Positions 27,171 through 36,215 are shown, counted from the first letter of the stretch. The stretch: 64,000 nucleotides of DNA from Acidovorax sp. 1608163 (GCF_003669015.1 NZ_CP033069.1:3234501-3298500), one strand, 5' to 3'. A program made the numbers and translations. The notes: generated by a model from the letters alone, not told the origin.

Positions 27171-27316
27171 CGCTCGCTTGATGTGTCGATTTTGTCGAGG
27201 GTGCCGATAGCATCCCGAGCAAGCGCTGGCGCGGGGCGGCGCGCGGATTACTGGTGGGCTTTAGCGTCGGGATTCGTCGGGAAATGTCGCTGGAGCAACA
27301 TACAAGATCAGCGGCC

Positions 27317-27565
27317 CTAAAACATCCCCGGCGCGGCCCGTAGCGATTCCGCCTTGGTCGGGGTTTTGGCTGGCGCCTTGGCCTTGGGAGGTGCTGCGGC
27401 CCTTGCAGGCTTAGCAGGCTTGGTGCTTGCTGCGGGCGCCTTCTTGGCTAGTGCTGCCTTGCGCGCAGGTGCGACTGAGCCTGCGGCCTTCTTGGGGGCT
27501 GCAGGCTTGGGAGTGGTCTTCTTACTGGGGGGCGCGGACTTCTTGCCCGCTGGGGGTTTGGCCAT
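27317..27565 (-). CDS. Lys/Ala/Pro-rich basic protein, histone H1-like
   Basis: An 82-residue protein made of Lys, Ala and Pro repeats (KKSAPPSKKTTPKPAAPKKA and PAKPARAAAPPKAKAP). Such tails bind DNA non-specifically, as in bacterial histone H1-like proteins. Composition makes its coding status plausible, but low complexity also makes chance open frames more likely. It stands alone between the cos region and a plus-strand membrane protein gene. Confidence 0.55.
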   Translation of the reverse strand: MAKPPAGKKSAPPSKKTTPKPAAPKKAAGSVAPARKAALAKKAPAASTKPAKPARAAAPPKAKAPAKTPTKAESLRAAPGMF

Positions 27566-27659
27566 GCCCGGGAGTCTTCCGGGGCATGGGGGTTTGGCCT
27601 AACCCTATGCTGGGCCGCATCAAGCGCTCCTGGCCCTACACTTTCATGCGGAGGGTCTA

Positions 27660-28385
27660 ATGCAGCAAAACAAAGTCAGCAACTCGATTTCTGAGGGGCG
27701 CAGCGCCCGCACACTGGTCGGAATCGCTGTGTCGGTCGTATACATGATCCTGCTTTCCGCCTTGATCACTTGGCGCTGGGAGAGTGTCAAGGCGCTTGAG
27801 CTGAACGCCCTCGGGGACTTCTTTGCGGGGGCGTTTGGCCCGTTGGCGATCCTCTGGCTTGTTCTGGGATATCTACAGCAAGGCGATGAACTAAAGCAGA
27901 ATACTGAAGCCTTGCGACTTCAAGCTGCAGAGCTAGCCAACTCTGTCAAGCAGCAACAGAAACTTGTGGAGCTGAATAGGAGAGACGCAGATGCCCGTGC
28001 GGTTGCGGCACGACCTAAGTTTGAAACGCGGGTAGTAAGCTTCCGGGAGAGCGCCTCTGAGGGGCAAAAGATCCATATCTCATTGAAAAATGTGGGGGCG
28101 CCCTGCAGCCATTTGCGAGCGAACTCCATCACAGAAAACGTCGCAAGCTATTTGGATGACGCTAAGGCAGGCTCACAAGACCAAGTGGTCGTGGTGCACT
28201 CCACTGGGCCCGACCAGATGGAGACTGCTGGCTTTTTGGTCAGCTATATTGATTCTGCAGGCGTCCCGGGCTCTCAGCGGTTTGATGTCAATTACTACGC
28301 AGATGAGGAAATCTATAGCTATCAAGTAGGTGGCGAAGATGACATACGCTCTTGGACGCAAGCGACCTCGACCAAGATTGATTGA
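27660..28385 (+). CDS. Membrane-anchored coiled-coil protein, unknown
   Basis: A 241-residue protein with two N-terminal membrane segments (about residues 20-40 VGIAVSVVYMILLSALI and 52-70 FFAGAFGPLAILWLVLGYL), a coiled coil at about 75-110, and a soluble C-terminal domain with IHISLKNVGAPCSHLRANSI. The arrangement suggests a cytoplasmic or periplasmic sensor on a membrane anchor. Accessory (moron) gene of the prophage; a role in superinfection exclusion is possible but not shown. Confidence 0.7.
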   Translation: MQQNKVSNSISEGRSARTLVGIAVSVVYMILLSALITWRWESVKALELNALGDFFAGAFGPLAILWLVLGYLQQGDELKQNTEALRLQAAELANSVKQQQKLVELNRRDADARAVAARPKFETRVVSFRESASEGQKIHISLKNVGAPCSHLRANSITENVASYLDDAKAGSQDQVVVVHSTGPDQMETAGFLVSYIDSAGVPGSQRFDVNYYADEEIYSYQVGGEDDIRSWTQATSTKID

Positions 28386-28405
28386 TTTCCGGCTCGCGCT
28401 GAATA

Positions 28406-28612
28406 CTAGCCCGCAGCCTTCCGACGCGGCGCTTGAGCCAATAGGTCTGCATGGCGCTCCACGAACCGCCGCAAGAACTCCAGCCCCCGCCCCGTCACGC
28501 GCGCTACCCGACTGAGCTGGCGGCCCCGGGTGTTGGTGTCGAAGTGGTGCAGCGATTCCTTGTAATAGCCCTGGGTCACATAGTGTGCAGCCGGGGCGTT
28601 GTTGCTCCGCCC
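28406..28612 (-). pseudogene. C-terminal fragment of a phage regulatory (antirepressor-like) protein
   Basis: An open frame of 68 codons between stops, reading HYVTQGYYKESLHHFDTNTR and ending VTGRGLEFLRRFVERHADLL. It resembles C-terminal parts of phage regulatory proteins, but the assignment is tentative. It has no start codon with a ribosome-binding site and no N-terminal domain. Confidence 0.4.
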
Positions 28613-28649
28613 TTACATGAAGAGTTCGAACTCCATGCGGAGACGCTCA

Positions 28650-29798
28650 CTAAGAGCTCTTTTCTTTCACAGATTTCGCTTTATCAATTGCCTTTATCGC
28701 CACCTCGGCCCAACCAAACCCCGCTGAATCCGATGCAGCAAGAACCTCCTTGGGGACAAAAATCTTGTCCGCCAATTGCAGCTTTACTGCTTGCCGGGCT
28801 TCAAGTGGCAAATCGGCTAAAAATGGGTCTATCGCTTTGAGGTCGAGCGCCGTACGCTGATAGCGATGTTGCTGAGCACGATGCACGGCTGACTGACGAA
28901 TCAAATACCCTATTACGAACGAGAAGAACAAAACACCGGTACCACGCACCATTACTTGCTCAGGGGTAACGGAATGAACTTCCATTGAAACGATAGCGCC
29001 TACTATGCAAATTCCCAACAAGACCATTAGGACTACCGCGGCACTGCGGAACCTATCTGCGAGCTTCTCTTCCTTGAGTGCATTTCGCATGTATCCCCCA
29101 CCTAGTGCCTTGGATGCGAGTACGCCCAAAAGCTGATCAATGGCTTTGCGTCTGTTTGTAAGCTCGACTTTCGCCGCATCATAGTTAGCCAACAGCGCCT
29201 TGCCCTCTCGATCAAATTCAGACCGCATTGAAGTGAATGCAGTCTCGGCTTGAAGCTCGAACTGGCTGAATTTTTGTTCAACGCGGACTCCCAGTTCGGA
29301 AACAGATCGATCGATTTCGAGTTGACGAGACTCTGTTGTGGCCTGGCGCTTCTGGAGTCGTTTCAGGACAGCGTCAACTTCGTCATGATTTGCTTCACGC
29401 GGTTTGGGCAAATCCGGGAAATTCGCTTCACGCAAATCTGCCGGCAATGCCCAGGCTTCGCGACTGGCCGTGTTGAAAAGGTTATTAGCTTTAATCAACA
29501 GGACTTCATATGGAAGTGGAAGTTCACTTGGCGGCTGCACCGCTGCACCCCAATGGACAAACCTGCTCGTCAACTCCGATATCCGCAAAGCAGCAGAGAG
29601 CAGTTTGATCACCGAAATGAGATCGTTGGGCAACCCAGACAGAATATGTTCGAATTCGGCAATTTCGCTTAACAAGCTGGCAACTGTGTCGAATTTTTTT
29701 GTAGTTGAGAACTTGCTCTCGGCATCAAGGCCTGACAAATCTGCGCTTATTGAACGGATGAGTACAACCAGCTCGTTCCATAACTCATTGACGGACAC
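28650..29798 (-). CDS. Coiled-coil membrane protein, unknown
   Basis: A 382-residue protein starting at a GTG (VSVNELWNELVVLIRSISAD). The first 160 residues are helical, then a coiled coil at about 165-235 (KRQATTESRQLEIDRSVSEL, AAKVELTNRRKAIDQLLGV), two membrane segments near 255-300 (AAVVLMVLLGICIVGAIVS, GVLFFSFVIGYLI) and a short tail. Lower GC than the chromosomal genes. Likely a prophage accessory gene; it has the general layout of abortive-infection or exclusion proteins but no recognised family. Confidence 0.7.
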   Translation of the reverse strand: MSVNELWNELVVLIRSISADLSGLDAESKFSTTKKFDTVASLLSEIAEFEHILSGLPNDLISVIKLLSAALRISELTSRFVHWGAAVQPPSELPLPYEVLLIKANNLFNTASREAWALPADLREANFPDLPKPREANHDEVDAVLKRLQKRQATTESRQLEIDRSVSELGVRVEQKFSQFELQAETAFTSMRSEFDREGKALLANYDAAKVELTNRRKAIDQLLGVLASKALGGGYMRNALKEEKLADRFRSAAVVLMVLLGICIVGAIVSMEVHSVTPEQVMVRGTGVLFFSFVIGYLIRQSAVHRAQQHRYQRTALDLKAIDPFLADLPLEARQAVKLQLADKIFVPKEVLAASDSAGFGWAEVAIKAIDKAKSVKEKSS

Positions 29799-29965
29799 CG
29801 ATATTGATGGTGATACTGGACCTGGAATTTACATGTGCCCCCCTTCGTATGAACAGATTATGGTGCTCGTGACGCACCAAAAAATGAGCGACCCAGAATT
29901 TCAACCGAGCGTTGCCACGAGCGGGCGTGGCAAAATTTCAAAGGACCCCGACAGAGGTGCTCCTC

Positions 29966-30571
29966 CTATGCGATCAGGCTGCCCTGGCGGTCGTCGTCGT
30001 CCAGCTTCAGGGCTGCTTTGAGGGCTTTGATTTCTCGGCCCTGCTTCTCCACCTGGGCGGCCAGCTCAGTGGCCAGGAACAGGTGCTGATTGGTGCTCTG
30101 GATCAGCACTGCAGTGCCAGCAGCGCCCATGCTCAGCTCAGCCAGCACCCGGGCCTCCTGTGGGCTCAGGGTCAGCACATCGTCGCCAATGTCGTACACC
30201 ACGGCTCCGTTAGAGAGCACGGTCTTGCTGATGGTCCGTGCTGGCGGGAACACCTCCACCAGCTCATAGATGCCGCGCAAAAGGCGCTTGAGCTTTCCAT
30301 CGTCCACGCTCGTGCACTTGATGTGCGCGGGATTGCAGCAGGTGGGCTCATCGCAGTCGCCAAACACCCGACAACCCTCCGGCACAGCCTTCTGGTTGAC
30401 GCAATGCCATACCGCGCGCATGCCGCATTGGGTGCGCAGCGCGCCGTTTGCATGGGTGTAGTCAGGGGCGTAGATATTGGGTCGGCCATCACGCCGCAAG
30501 GACCCACGCCACAGCCAGTGTCCATCCTCGGTGATGACGCTCCGGCCCTTGATTTCTGCCAGCGTTCTCAT
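29966..30571 (-). CDS. Phage HNH-like zinc-finger protein
   Basis: A 201-residue protein starting MRTLAEIKGRSVITEDGHWL, with WRGSLRRDGRPNIYAP, WHCVNQKAVPEGCRVFGDCD and CCNPAHIKCTS, a pattern of His/Cys like HNH or HNH-derived phage proteins. The C-terminal half is helical, with AAQVEKQGREIKALKAAL. Whether it cuts DNA cannot be told; it is the last phage-type gene before the chromosomal genes resume. Confidence 0.7.
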   Translation of the reverse strand: MRTLAEIKGRSVITEDGHWLWRGSLRRDGRPNIYAPDYTHANGALRTQCGMRAVWHCVNQKAVPEGCRVFGDCDEPTCCNPAHIKCTSVDDGKLKRLLRGIYELVEVFPPARTISKTVLSNGAVVYDIGDDVLTLSPQEARVLAELSMGAAGTAVLIQSTNQHLFLATELAAQVEKQGREIKALKAALKLDDDDRQGSLIA

Positions 30572-30797
30572 TGGCTGCCCCCTGCGCAAGATGCTTCTGC
30601 ACGTCGGCCGCGATCTGAGACTTCTTCTGCGATACACGCATGCGCTCCAAGCGCGCCTGGGCCACTCTTTCTGAGTTTTGCAGGCGTTGCCACCCGCCGT
30701 GCTAGAACGTGGGCCCCGGGTGCATTGCCTGGTGCTGCGGTGGCGTGGGTGTGTATGGGCGCGCTGCCTCCATGAATGTCTGAAACAGGAGATCGAT

Positions 30798-31568
30798 GTG
30801 CAAGCGAGTACGAAGAAGGTGGCCGTGATTACCGGTGCGGGCTCGGGCGTAGGCAAGGCGGTGGCGCTGGCGCTGGTTGGCGATGGCTACCACGTGGTGC
30901 TGGCGGGGCGCCGGGCGGCCATGCTGGACGAAGTGCGTGCGCAGGCGCAAGCGTTGCACGGTGCGGCGGACCGCGTTTTGTGTGTGCCCACCGACGTGGG
31001 CGACGCGGCAGCGGTGGAGGCGCTGTTTGCCCAAGCGGTTTCGCAGTTTGGGCGCGTCGATGTGCTGTTCAACAATGCGGGCCGGGGCAACCCGCCTGGC
31101 GAGTTCACCGAATGGACGGCCGAGCAATGGCGGGAGGTGGTGGACGTTAACCTCAACGGCATGTTTTTCTGCATGCAGCAAGCGTTTCGCGTGATGCGTG
31201 CGCAGACGCCGCTAGGTGGGCGCATCATCAACAACGGCTCTATTTCGGCCCACGCGCCGCGCCCCAACTCCATCGCCTACACGGCGACCAAACATGCCGT
31301 GATGGGATTGACCAAAACCGGTGCCTTGGATGGCCGCAAGTACAACATTGCTGTGGGGCAAATCGATATTGGCAACGCTTTGACTGACCTGGCCTCGCGC
31401 ATGGGCAAGGGCGTGCCGCAGGCCAACGGCGAGATCGCGGTGGAGCCGCTGATCGATGTGGCCATCGTGGGTGAGTCCGTCCGCTACATGGCCAACCTGC
31501 CTCTGGAGGCCAACGTGCTCTTTCACACCGTGATGGCCACCAAGATGCCTTTTGTCGGGCGGGGCTAA
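30798..31568 (+). CDS. Short-chain dehydrogenase/reductase
   Basis: A 256-residue SDR starting at GTG 30798 (after CAGGAGA), with the NAD(P) motif TGAGSGVG near residue 13, [10 protein letters not shown] near 95, and the catalytic Ser-Tyr-Lys set in [20 protein letters not shown] followed by KHA. It oxidises or reduces a small alcohol or ketone; the substrate is unknown. An ATG two bases upstream is out of frame. First chromosomal gene to the right of the prophage. Confidence 0.85.
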   Translation: MQASTKKVAVITGAGSGVGKAVALALVGDGYHVVLAGRRAAMLDEVRAQAQALHGAADRVLCVPTDVGDAAAVEALFAQAVSQFGRVDVLFNNAGRGNPPGEFTEWTAEQWREVVDVNLNGMFFCMQQAFRVMRAQTPLGGRIINNGSISAHAPRPNSIAYTATKHAVMGLTKTGALDGRKYNIAVGQIDIGNALTDLASRMGKGVPQANGEIAVEPLIDVAIVGESVRYMANLPLEANVLFHTVMATKMPFVGRG

Positions 31569-31747
31569 CGCACAACGCGCGGCCCACTGCCGGGGCGCAT
31601 GGCCTGCAAGTACCGGTTCAAACGCGGACCGCACACTCGCCATGCACCGCCTTGCCGCCCGACCACCTCCCTGCCGCTTTGCGCCGTTGCGACGCCGCAA
31701 GCAAGTCGGATGGGAGCGGTATACAGCGGTGCGTGGCGATGGCCGCC

Positions 31748-32809
31748 TCAGCCGGCCATCGTGGGGTAGTCGGTGTAGCCCACGGGGCCGGGAGAGTAGA
31801 ACGTATTGGGGTTGGGCGCGTTCAGTGCCGCACCTGCCTTGATACGGCCTGGCAGATCAGGGTTGGCCAAGAAGCTGGTGCCAAAGGCTACCGCATCCAG
31901 CTTGCCGTTGGCGATGGCCTGCTCGGCTTCTTCTGCGGTGTAGCCCATGTTGCCCACCAGCACGCCTTGGTACTTGGCGCGTGCCACGGTCATCACATCG
32001 CCGTGCTGGGCTTGGAAGAAGTCTGCGCGCATGACGTGCAGATAGGCCAGCTTGTAGGCGTTGAGCTTTTCGGCCAGGAAGCCAATCAAGGCCAGCGGGT
32101 CGCTGTCTTTCATGCTGTTGTAGCTGTTCAGGGGCGACAAGCGCAGGCCCACGCGGTCGCTGCCGATGGCGGCGGTCACAGCGGTCAGCACTTCAAACAG
32201 GAAACGTGCGCGGTTTTCCATGGTGCCGCCGTAGCCGTCGGTGCGGTCGTTCGCGCCATCGCGCAAAAACTGGTCGATCAGGTAGCCGTTGGCTCCGTGC
32301 ACTTCCACGCCATCAAAGCCTGCGGCGATGGCGTTTTTGGCGCCCTGCACAAAGGCAGCCACGATGGCCGGAATTTCAGCTTCTGTCAGCACATGGGCTG
32401 CGACGTGAGGCACCTTGCCCGTGGGCGTGTGGATGTCGCCCTCCACCGGCGTGGCAGTGGACGACACGGTGGGCGCGCCCCCGTTGATGGCGGGATGGGC
32501 AGCCCGGCCCGCGTGCCAGATTTGCATGAAGATGCGGCCACCCTTGGCGTGCACGGCCGATGTCACTTGCTTCCAGGCGGCGATCTGCTCGTCGGAGTAA
32601 ATGCCCGGCTCGGCGATGAATGCGGAGGTGTTGGGTGCCACCATGGTGCATTCGGTGATCAGCAGGCCCCCGCTGGCGCGCTGGGCGTAGTACTCGGCCA
32701 TCATGGCGTTGGGCATGTGGCCTGCATCTGCGCGTGCGCGCGTCAGGGGGGCCATCAGGATGCGGTTGGGAAGTGTCAGGGCGCCGGCTTGCAGGGGGTT
32801 AAATAGCAT
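31748..32809 (-). CDS. Old Yellow Enzyme-type alkene reductase (NemA-like)
   Basis: A 353-residue flavoprotein: LFNPLQAGALTLPNRILMAP, MAEYYAQRASGGLLITECTM, QIWHAGRAAHPAINGG, GFDGVEVHGANGYLIDQFLR and the segment RTDGYGGTMENRARF, all OYE hallmarks. It binds FMN and reduces activated C=C bonds, nitro compounds or quinones with NAD(P)H. The start at 32809 (MLFNPLQAG) fits the family; upstream Met codons give unnatural residues. Divergent from a MarR regulator, which probably controls it. Confidence 0.92.
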   Translation of the reverse strand: MLFNPLQAGALTLPNRILMAPLTRARADAGHMPNAMMAEYYAQRASGGLLITECTMVAPNTSAFIAEPGIYSDEQIAAWKQVTSAVHAKGGRIFMQIWHAGRAAHPAINGGAPTVSSTATPVEGDIHTPTGKVPHVAAHVLTEAEIPAIVAAFVQGAKNAIAAGFDGVEVHGANGYLIDQFLRDGANDRTDGYGGTMENRARFLFEVLTAVTAAIGSDRVGLRLSPLNSYNSMKDSDPLALIGFLAEKLNAYKLAYLHVMRADFFQAQHGDVMTVARAKYQGVLVGNMGYTAEEAEQAIANGKLDAVAFGTSFLANPDLPGRIKAGAALNAPNPNTFYSPGPVGYTDYPTMAG

Positions 32810-32878
32810 GGAATGGATCGCGGTCAGGGTGAAAAAAGGGCTGTGCGCGAAGTGCGCTGGGTAGCCAATGCAACTGGG

Positions 32879-32890
32879 TTGAGTGCACAA
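32879..32890. promoter_or_regulatory. MarR-type operator, site 1
   Basis: TTGAGTGCACAA, a near-palindrome in the intergenic region between the reductase and the regulator. Confidence 0.5.
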
Positions 32891-32912
32891 CTATATGCCC
32901 TTATTAAAACCA

Positions 32913-32924
32913 TTGAGCACTCAA
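32913..32924. promoter_or_regulatory. MarR-type operator, site 2
   Basis: TTGAGCACTCAA, read on the minus strand as TTGAGTGCTCAA, one base different from site 1 and a perfect palindrome at its ends. Two similar sites in one divergent promoter region suggest one regulator. Confidence 0.5.
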
Positions 32925-32978
32925 GTGAATAGCAAAGTGTGCTTGGACAGTGCATCGGGCTGATAGACAATCTGCACG

Positions 32979-33545
32979 ATGACAAACCAGTCGACGACGG
33001 ACATCGACCCTGTGAACCCTTGCGCCTACAAAAGAGAAGCGCTGGGGGATTTGCCGTGCACGAACATTTCGATTCGGCGGGCGGCCCGCAGGCTGGCGTA
33101 TCTGTACGACGAGGCGGCGGAGTGTGTGGACTTGAAAGCGACCCAGGTCACCCTGGCGGGCACGATCGACCAGATGACCGATGTTCAAACGGCGCTGGGC
33201 CCAACGCTGCTGGAACTGGCCGCCGGGCTCGCGATCCAGATTTCGGCACTGACCCATGCGCTGAGGCCTTTGGTGCGCGATGGACTCATCACCCTGCAAC
33301 CTGATGCCCAAGACAAACGCACCAAGCGTGCGGCACTCACCGAGCACGGGAAGGCGCGCCTCAAGCAGGCATTGCAGGCGTGGTCTGCCGTGAACCACCG
33401 CGTAGAAGAGGTGCTGGGGCCTGAATCCGCAGGCATGCTGAGGGCGTTGGCCGATCAGGTGGCGTCTGATGGGTTTTTGCTGGCCTACCGAGATGCGGCC
33501 GAACGACAAAAGGTTGGACTGGGCGCGCGCCGCTGCCCTTCGTAG
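32979..33545 (+). CDS. MarR-family transcriptional regulator
   Basis: A 188-residue protein with the winged-helix pattern: TNISIRRAARRLAYLYDEAA, LTHALRPLVRDGLITLQPD and the wing DAQDKRTKRAALTEHGKARL (about 110-130). MarR proteins usually repress a neighbouring enzyme and release DNA on binding a small electrophile. It is divergent from the alkene reductase; the two operator-like sites lie between them. Confidence 0.9.
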   Translation: MTNQSTTDIDPVNPCAYKREALGDLPCTNISIRRAARRLAYLYDEAAECVDLKATQVTLAGTIDQMTDVQTALGPTLLELAAGLAIQISALTHALRPLVRDGLITLQPDAQDKRTKRAALTEHGKARLKQALQAWSAVNHRVEEVLGPESAGMLRALADQVASDGFLLAYRDAAERQKVGLGARRCPS

Positions 33546-33689
33546 CCTGCGGCCATCCGCCGACGGGGATGCAACCCCGCAGGTGACCGGTTCAGCCAAA
33601 CTGCGCAGGGGCTGCTGCGAGTGAGCGCAAGATCTTGGCCCGCCGCCTGATCCACGCCCACCGACAACACTGAACCTCAGCCAGAACAC

Positions 33690-33859
33690 CTAGGGATGAC
33701 CTGCATAACTCCCTGCGGTCTGTGGCAGCGCGGCCTCGGGCGGTCCGCTGCGTTGCTTTTCTTGCCAATAGCCGGGCTATTGGCTGCCAAAAGACGCCTT
33801 GCGTCCCATCCCGATCCGCACTACCACCGCCTCGCGAGGGTGATGCAGGTCATCCCTAG
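33690..33859. repeat. MITE-like palindromic element with 17-bp terminal inverted repeats
   Basis: Left end CTAGGGATGACCTGCAT (33690-33706) is the exact reverse complement of the right end (33843-33859). A perfect hairpin GCCAATAGC-CGG-GCTATTGGC lies at 33764-33784, its centre matching the centre of the element. CTAG at both ends may be a target-site duplication or part of the repeat. It carries no gene. The rest of 33546-33945 shows only a terminator. Confidence 0.8.
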
Positions 33860-33863
33860 CAAA

Positions 33864-33889
33864 ACGGGCCCTCGCGGCCCGTCTTTTTT
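33864..33889 (+). terminator. Rho-independent terminator
   Basis: ACGGGCC / GGCCCGT stem with loop CTCGC, followed by a C and six Ts, just right of the palindromic element; it may end the MarR transcript. Confidence 0.8.
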
Positions 33890-33945
33890 ATCTGCCGTCC
33901 AACCCTGCATAGGGGTCAGCACAGGAAGCGCCCTGCCCTGCGGGA

Positions 33946-34503
33946 CTACTTGGTGGCAGCCCTGGCAGCGTCTGCCTTGGCTTTGGCCTCTGTGGCCTTG
34001 CGCTGCAGTTCGGCCGCTTCCTTGTCTGCAGCCTCTGCGTCCTTGGGCTTGTTGGCTTTGCGTGCGGCCTCGGCGCGGGCTTTGGCTTCGTCGGTTTTGC
34101 GCTGCAGCTCCGCAGCCTCTTTATCTGCTGCTTCAGCTTCCTTGGCTTTCTTTTCCTTGTCGGATGGCGCGTTGGCATTGGCCAGCGCATTGCCAGCCAT
34201 GCTGCCTGCCACAGCGCCTACGGCGACCGCCCCCATGGTGCCCATCATGCTGGGCGCTGCTGCCGGGGCTGCAGCGGGTGCAGCCGATGTTGCGGCAGGA
34301 GCGGCCGTGGCCGGGGTGGCAGCCGCTGGTGCAGCCGGGCTCGTGGCCTTGGTCGCTGCGGGGGCCGCTGGCGCCGGTGCGCTGCGGGTGGGCTGCACGG
34401 ATTTGCCACCACCCAGCCGCTTGGCGTGGGCAAGGTGCGGCGCCAGCAAAGCGGCCATGGCCAAGGCTGCAACGGCGGCAGAGGAACGGGTCGATATCTT
34501 CAT
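33946..34503 (-). CDS. Secreted Ala/Lys-rich protein with internal repeat
   Basis: A 185-residue protein with a signal peptide (MKISTRSSAAVAALAMAALL with cleavage after AHA), a Pro/Ala-rich linker, a glycine-rich hydrophobic stretch (MGTMGAVAVGAVAGSMAGNA) and a charged helical tail in which AEAADKEAAELQRK occurs twice. The start at 34503 is chosen for the signal peptide. The layout suggests an envelope-associated protein; no family is recognised. Confidence 0.75.
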   Translation of the reverse strand: MKISTRSSAAVAALAMAALLAPHLAHAKRLGGGKSVQPTRSAPAPAAPAATKATSPAAPAAATPATAAPAATSAAPAAAPAAAPSMMGTMGAVAVGAVAGSMAGNALANANAPSDKEKKAKEAEAADKEAAELQRKTDEAKARAEAARKANKPKDAEAADKEAAELQRKATEAKAKADAARAATK

Positions 34504-34643
34504 GGGTGGTGGTTTGTCTCTGTCAACAATGACCGAGCCATTGTGCAAAGAAGGGCCACCAAAACACCCGCATGGGCCTATGGGCGGTAGGTGTTTGGCG
34601 CAGCGCTGACGTAGCGCAGCACGACCGGCGATGGGCCCCATCC

Positions 34644-35069
34644 CTAAACCCCCTTGTTGCGCATCCAGTCGGCCGTGCCCATGAAGCTCTCGCGCAGGCG
34701 GGCGCGCAAATCGTCCGGCACGCCGGTCTCGCCCATGGCCTGGTCCATGCAGGCTACCCACTGGTCACGCTCTTTGATGCCGATGGCAAACGGCATGTGC
34801 CGCGCACGCAGGCGCGGGTGGCCGAACTGGTCGGTGTAGTACGAGGGGCCGCCGAGCCAGCCGCACAAGAACCAGAACAGCTTTTGCCGGGCGCTGTCCA
34901 ACTCTGGGCCGTGGGCCGCGCGCAGCTCTGTGTAGGCAGGCTCCAAGTCCATCAGGTCGTAGAAGCGGTCTGTCAAGGCCTGTACGCGGGCCTCGCCCCC
35001 GATCCACTCAAAGGGGGTTGCAGGGGAGGCTGCGGTGTCGCTGGCTGCGTCGGTAGCGTTGTCGGTCAT
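34644..35069 (-). CDS. Truncated haemoglobin, group II
   Basis: A 141-residue globin of the truncated group II type: FEWIGGEARVQALTDRFYDL, KLFWFLCGWLGGPSYYTDQF, GHPRLRARHMPFAIG (His proximal) and DQWVACMDQAM. Such globins bind oxygen or nitric oxide; some protect from nitrosative stress. The start at 35069 matches the family's usual N-terminus. Single gene, divergent from the ABC transporter across about 290 bp, in which no gene is seen. Confidence 0.93.
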   Translation of the reverse strand: MTDNATDAASDTAASPATPFEWIGGEARVQALTDRFYDLMDLEPAYTELRAAHGPELDSARQKLFWFLCGWLGGPSYYTDQFGHPRLRARHMPFAIGIKERDQWVACMDQAMGETGVPDDLRARLRESFMGTADWMRNKGV

Positions 35070-35361
35070 GCGTGAAAAAAGCGTGGCTAGGTGCCTGAGA
35101 AAAAACGGTGTTTCGCTGGGGATACGCAGGGCGTTGCACTGCGGCGTAGCGGTGCGTGCAAAGGTGGGGCCGCACAGCATGCGGCGACTAATGATATTTG
35201 CATTCCTTATTTCACAGGCAAGCACCGCCCACCTACGCTCATGACCCAAGGAACCGGGAAGGCGTTGGCAAAGGCCTGTGCTGCAGGTTGGGGGGCTGTG
35301 CCTTCCCTGGTTCCCCCTGACAGCCATCCATTGTTCCAAACCACTTGAGGGACCCACCTTT

Positions 35362-36195
35362 ATGCGCAGACGCTCGATTTTCCCGGTGATCACCGCCGCC
35401 ACCCTGGCATTGTTTGCAGCGGCCGCCCATGCAGACCAACTGGCCGACATCAAGAAGCGCGGCGAGATCGTGTTCGGCGTGCTGGGCATTGATGAGCCCA
35501 ACAGCTTCATTGACGCTAAGACCCGCGAATTCATTGGCTACGAAGTGGACTTGGCACGCGCTGTGGCCCAGAAAATCGGCGTAAAGCCCGTGTTCAAACA
35601 AGTGGCAGTGGCTGCGCGCATCCCTGAGCTGCAGCAAGGCCATGTGGACGTGCTGGCCGCCTCGCTAACGCACAACAAGGAGCGTGAGTCGCAGGTGGAC
35701 TTTGGCTTGACGCACTTGGTCACCGGCCAAAAGGTGTTGGTCAAAACCAGCAGCGGCATCAAGAGCGTGGCAGACCTCGCTGGCAAAAAAGCATTGACCG
35801 TGAAGGGTGGCACGCAAGGCCCCAACCTGCTGAAAGCCGCCCCCACCGCCGATGTCGTGACCTTTGAATCCACACAGCAGGCGTTTCAGGCCCTGCAGCA
35901 GGGCAAGGGCGTGGCCTACGTGAACGATGAAGCCAGCCTGCTGGCCGACTACGCCAAGCTGGGCCCCAAGGCCAAGGACTACGTGATCCTGCCGCAAAAC
36001 CTGAGCGTGGAACCTCTGGCTTTTGGCATCAAGAAGGGGGAAGTGGCCATCAAGACCGTGGTGGACGAAACACTGCGCGAGCTTGAAAAGTCCGGCGAAG
36101 CCGAGAAGCTCTTCATCAAGTGGTACGGCCCCGACAGCAAACTCAAGTTCCCCAAGCGCGACTTCAAGATCGAGAGCGACAAGGTAGACAGCTAA
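35362..36195 (+). CDS. Polar amino acid ABC transporter, substrate-binding protein
   Basis: A 277-residue periplasmic protein with signal peptide (MRRRSIFPVITAATLALFAA, cleavage after AHA). Family 3 solute-binding features: ADIKKRGEIVFGVLGIDEPN, GYEVDLARAVAQKIGVKP, LAASLTHNKERESQVDF and GIKKGEVAIKTVVDETLREL. It delivers a polar amino acid, probably glutamate, glutamine or aspartate, to the permeases encoded next. Followed by a hairpin at 36216-36233 that may lower transcription into the permease genes. Confidence 0.92.
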   Translation: MRRRSIFPVITAATLALFAAAAHADQLADIKKRGEIVFGVLGIDEPNSFIDAKTREFIGYEVDLARAVAQKIGVKPVFKQVAVAARIPELQQGHVDVLAASLTHNKERESQVDFGLTHLVTGQKVLVKTSSGIKSVADLAGKKALTVKGGTQGPNLLKAAPTADVVTFESTQQAFQALQQGKGVAYVNDEASLLADYAKLGPKAKDYVILPQNLSVEPLAFGIKKGEVAIKTVVDETLRELEKSGEAEKLFIKWYGPDSKLKFPKRDFKIESDKVDS

Positions 36196-36215
36196 ATACC
36201 GGACATGCGGCCGAC

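Larger units (their letters stand above)
9490..30600. mobile_element. Degenerate P2/phiCTX-like prophage with an integron and restriction-like cargo
   Basis: Gene order is tRNA-Ser, int, [integron], AlpA-like regulator and early genes to gpA (minus), repressor C (plus), cargo, D (minus, truncated), P (plus, truncated), Q (plus), candidate cos, accessory genes. This equals the phiCTX-type order with int next to the tRNA end. All head, tail-tube, baseplate and lysis genes (from within P to within D) are missing. The left limit is set by the tRNA. The right limit lies between the phage-type gene ending at 30571 and the SDR gene at 30798 and is only an estimate, since no attR was recognised. Confidence 0.8.

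Noticed and set aside
30571..30797. Search for attR, a second copy of the tRNA-Ser 3' end at the right prophage end
   Set aside because: No run of more than a few bases similar to the tRNA 3' end was found, so the right limit of the prophage stays approximate.
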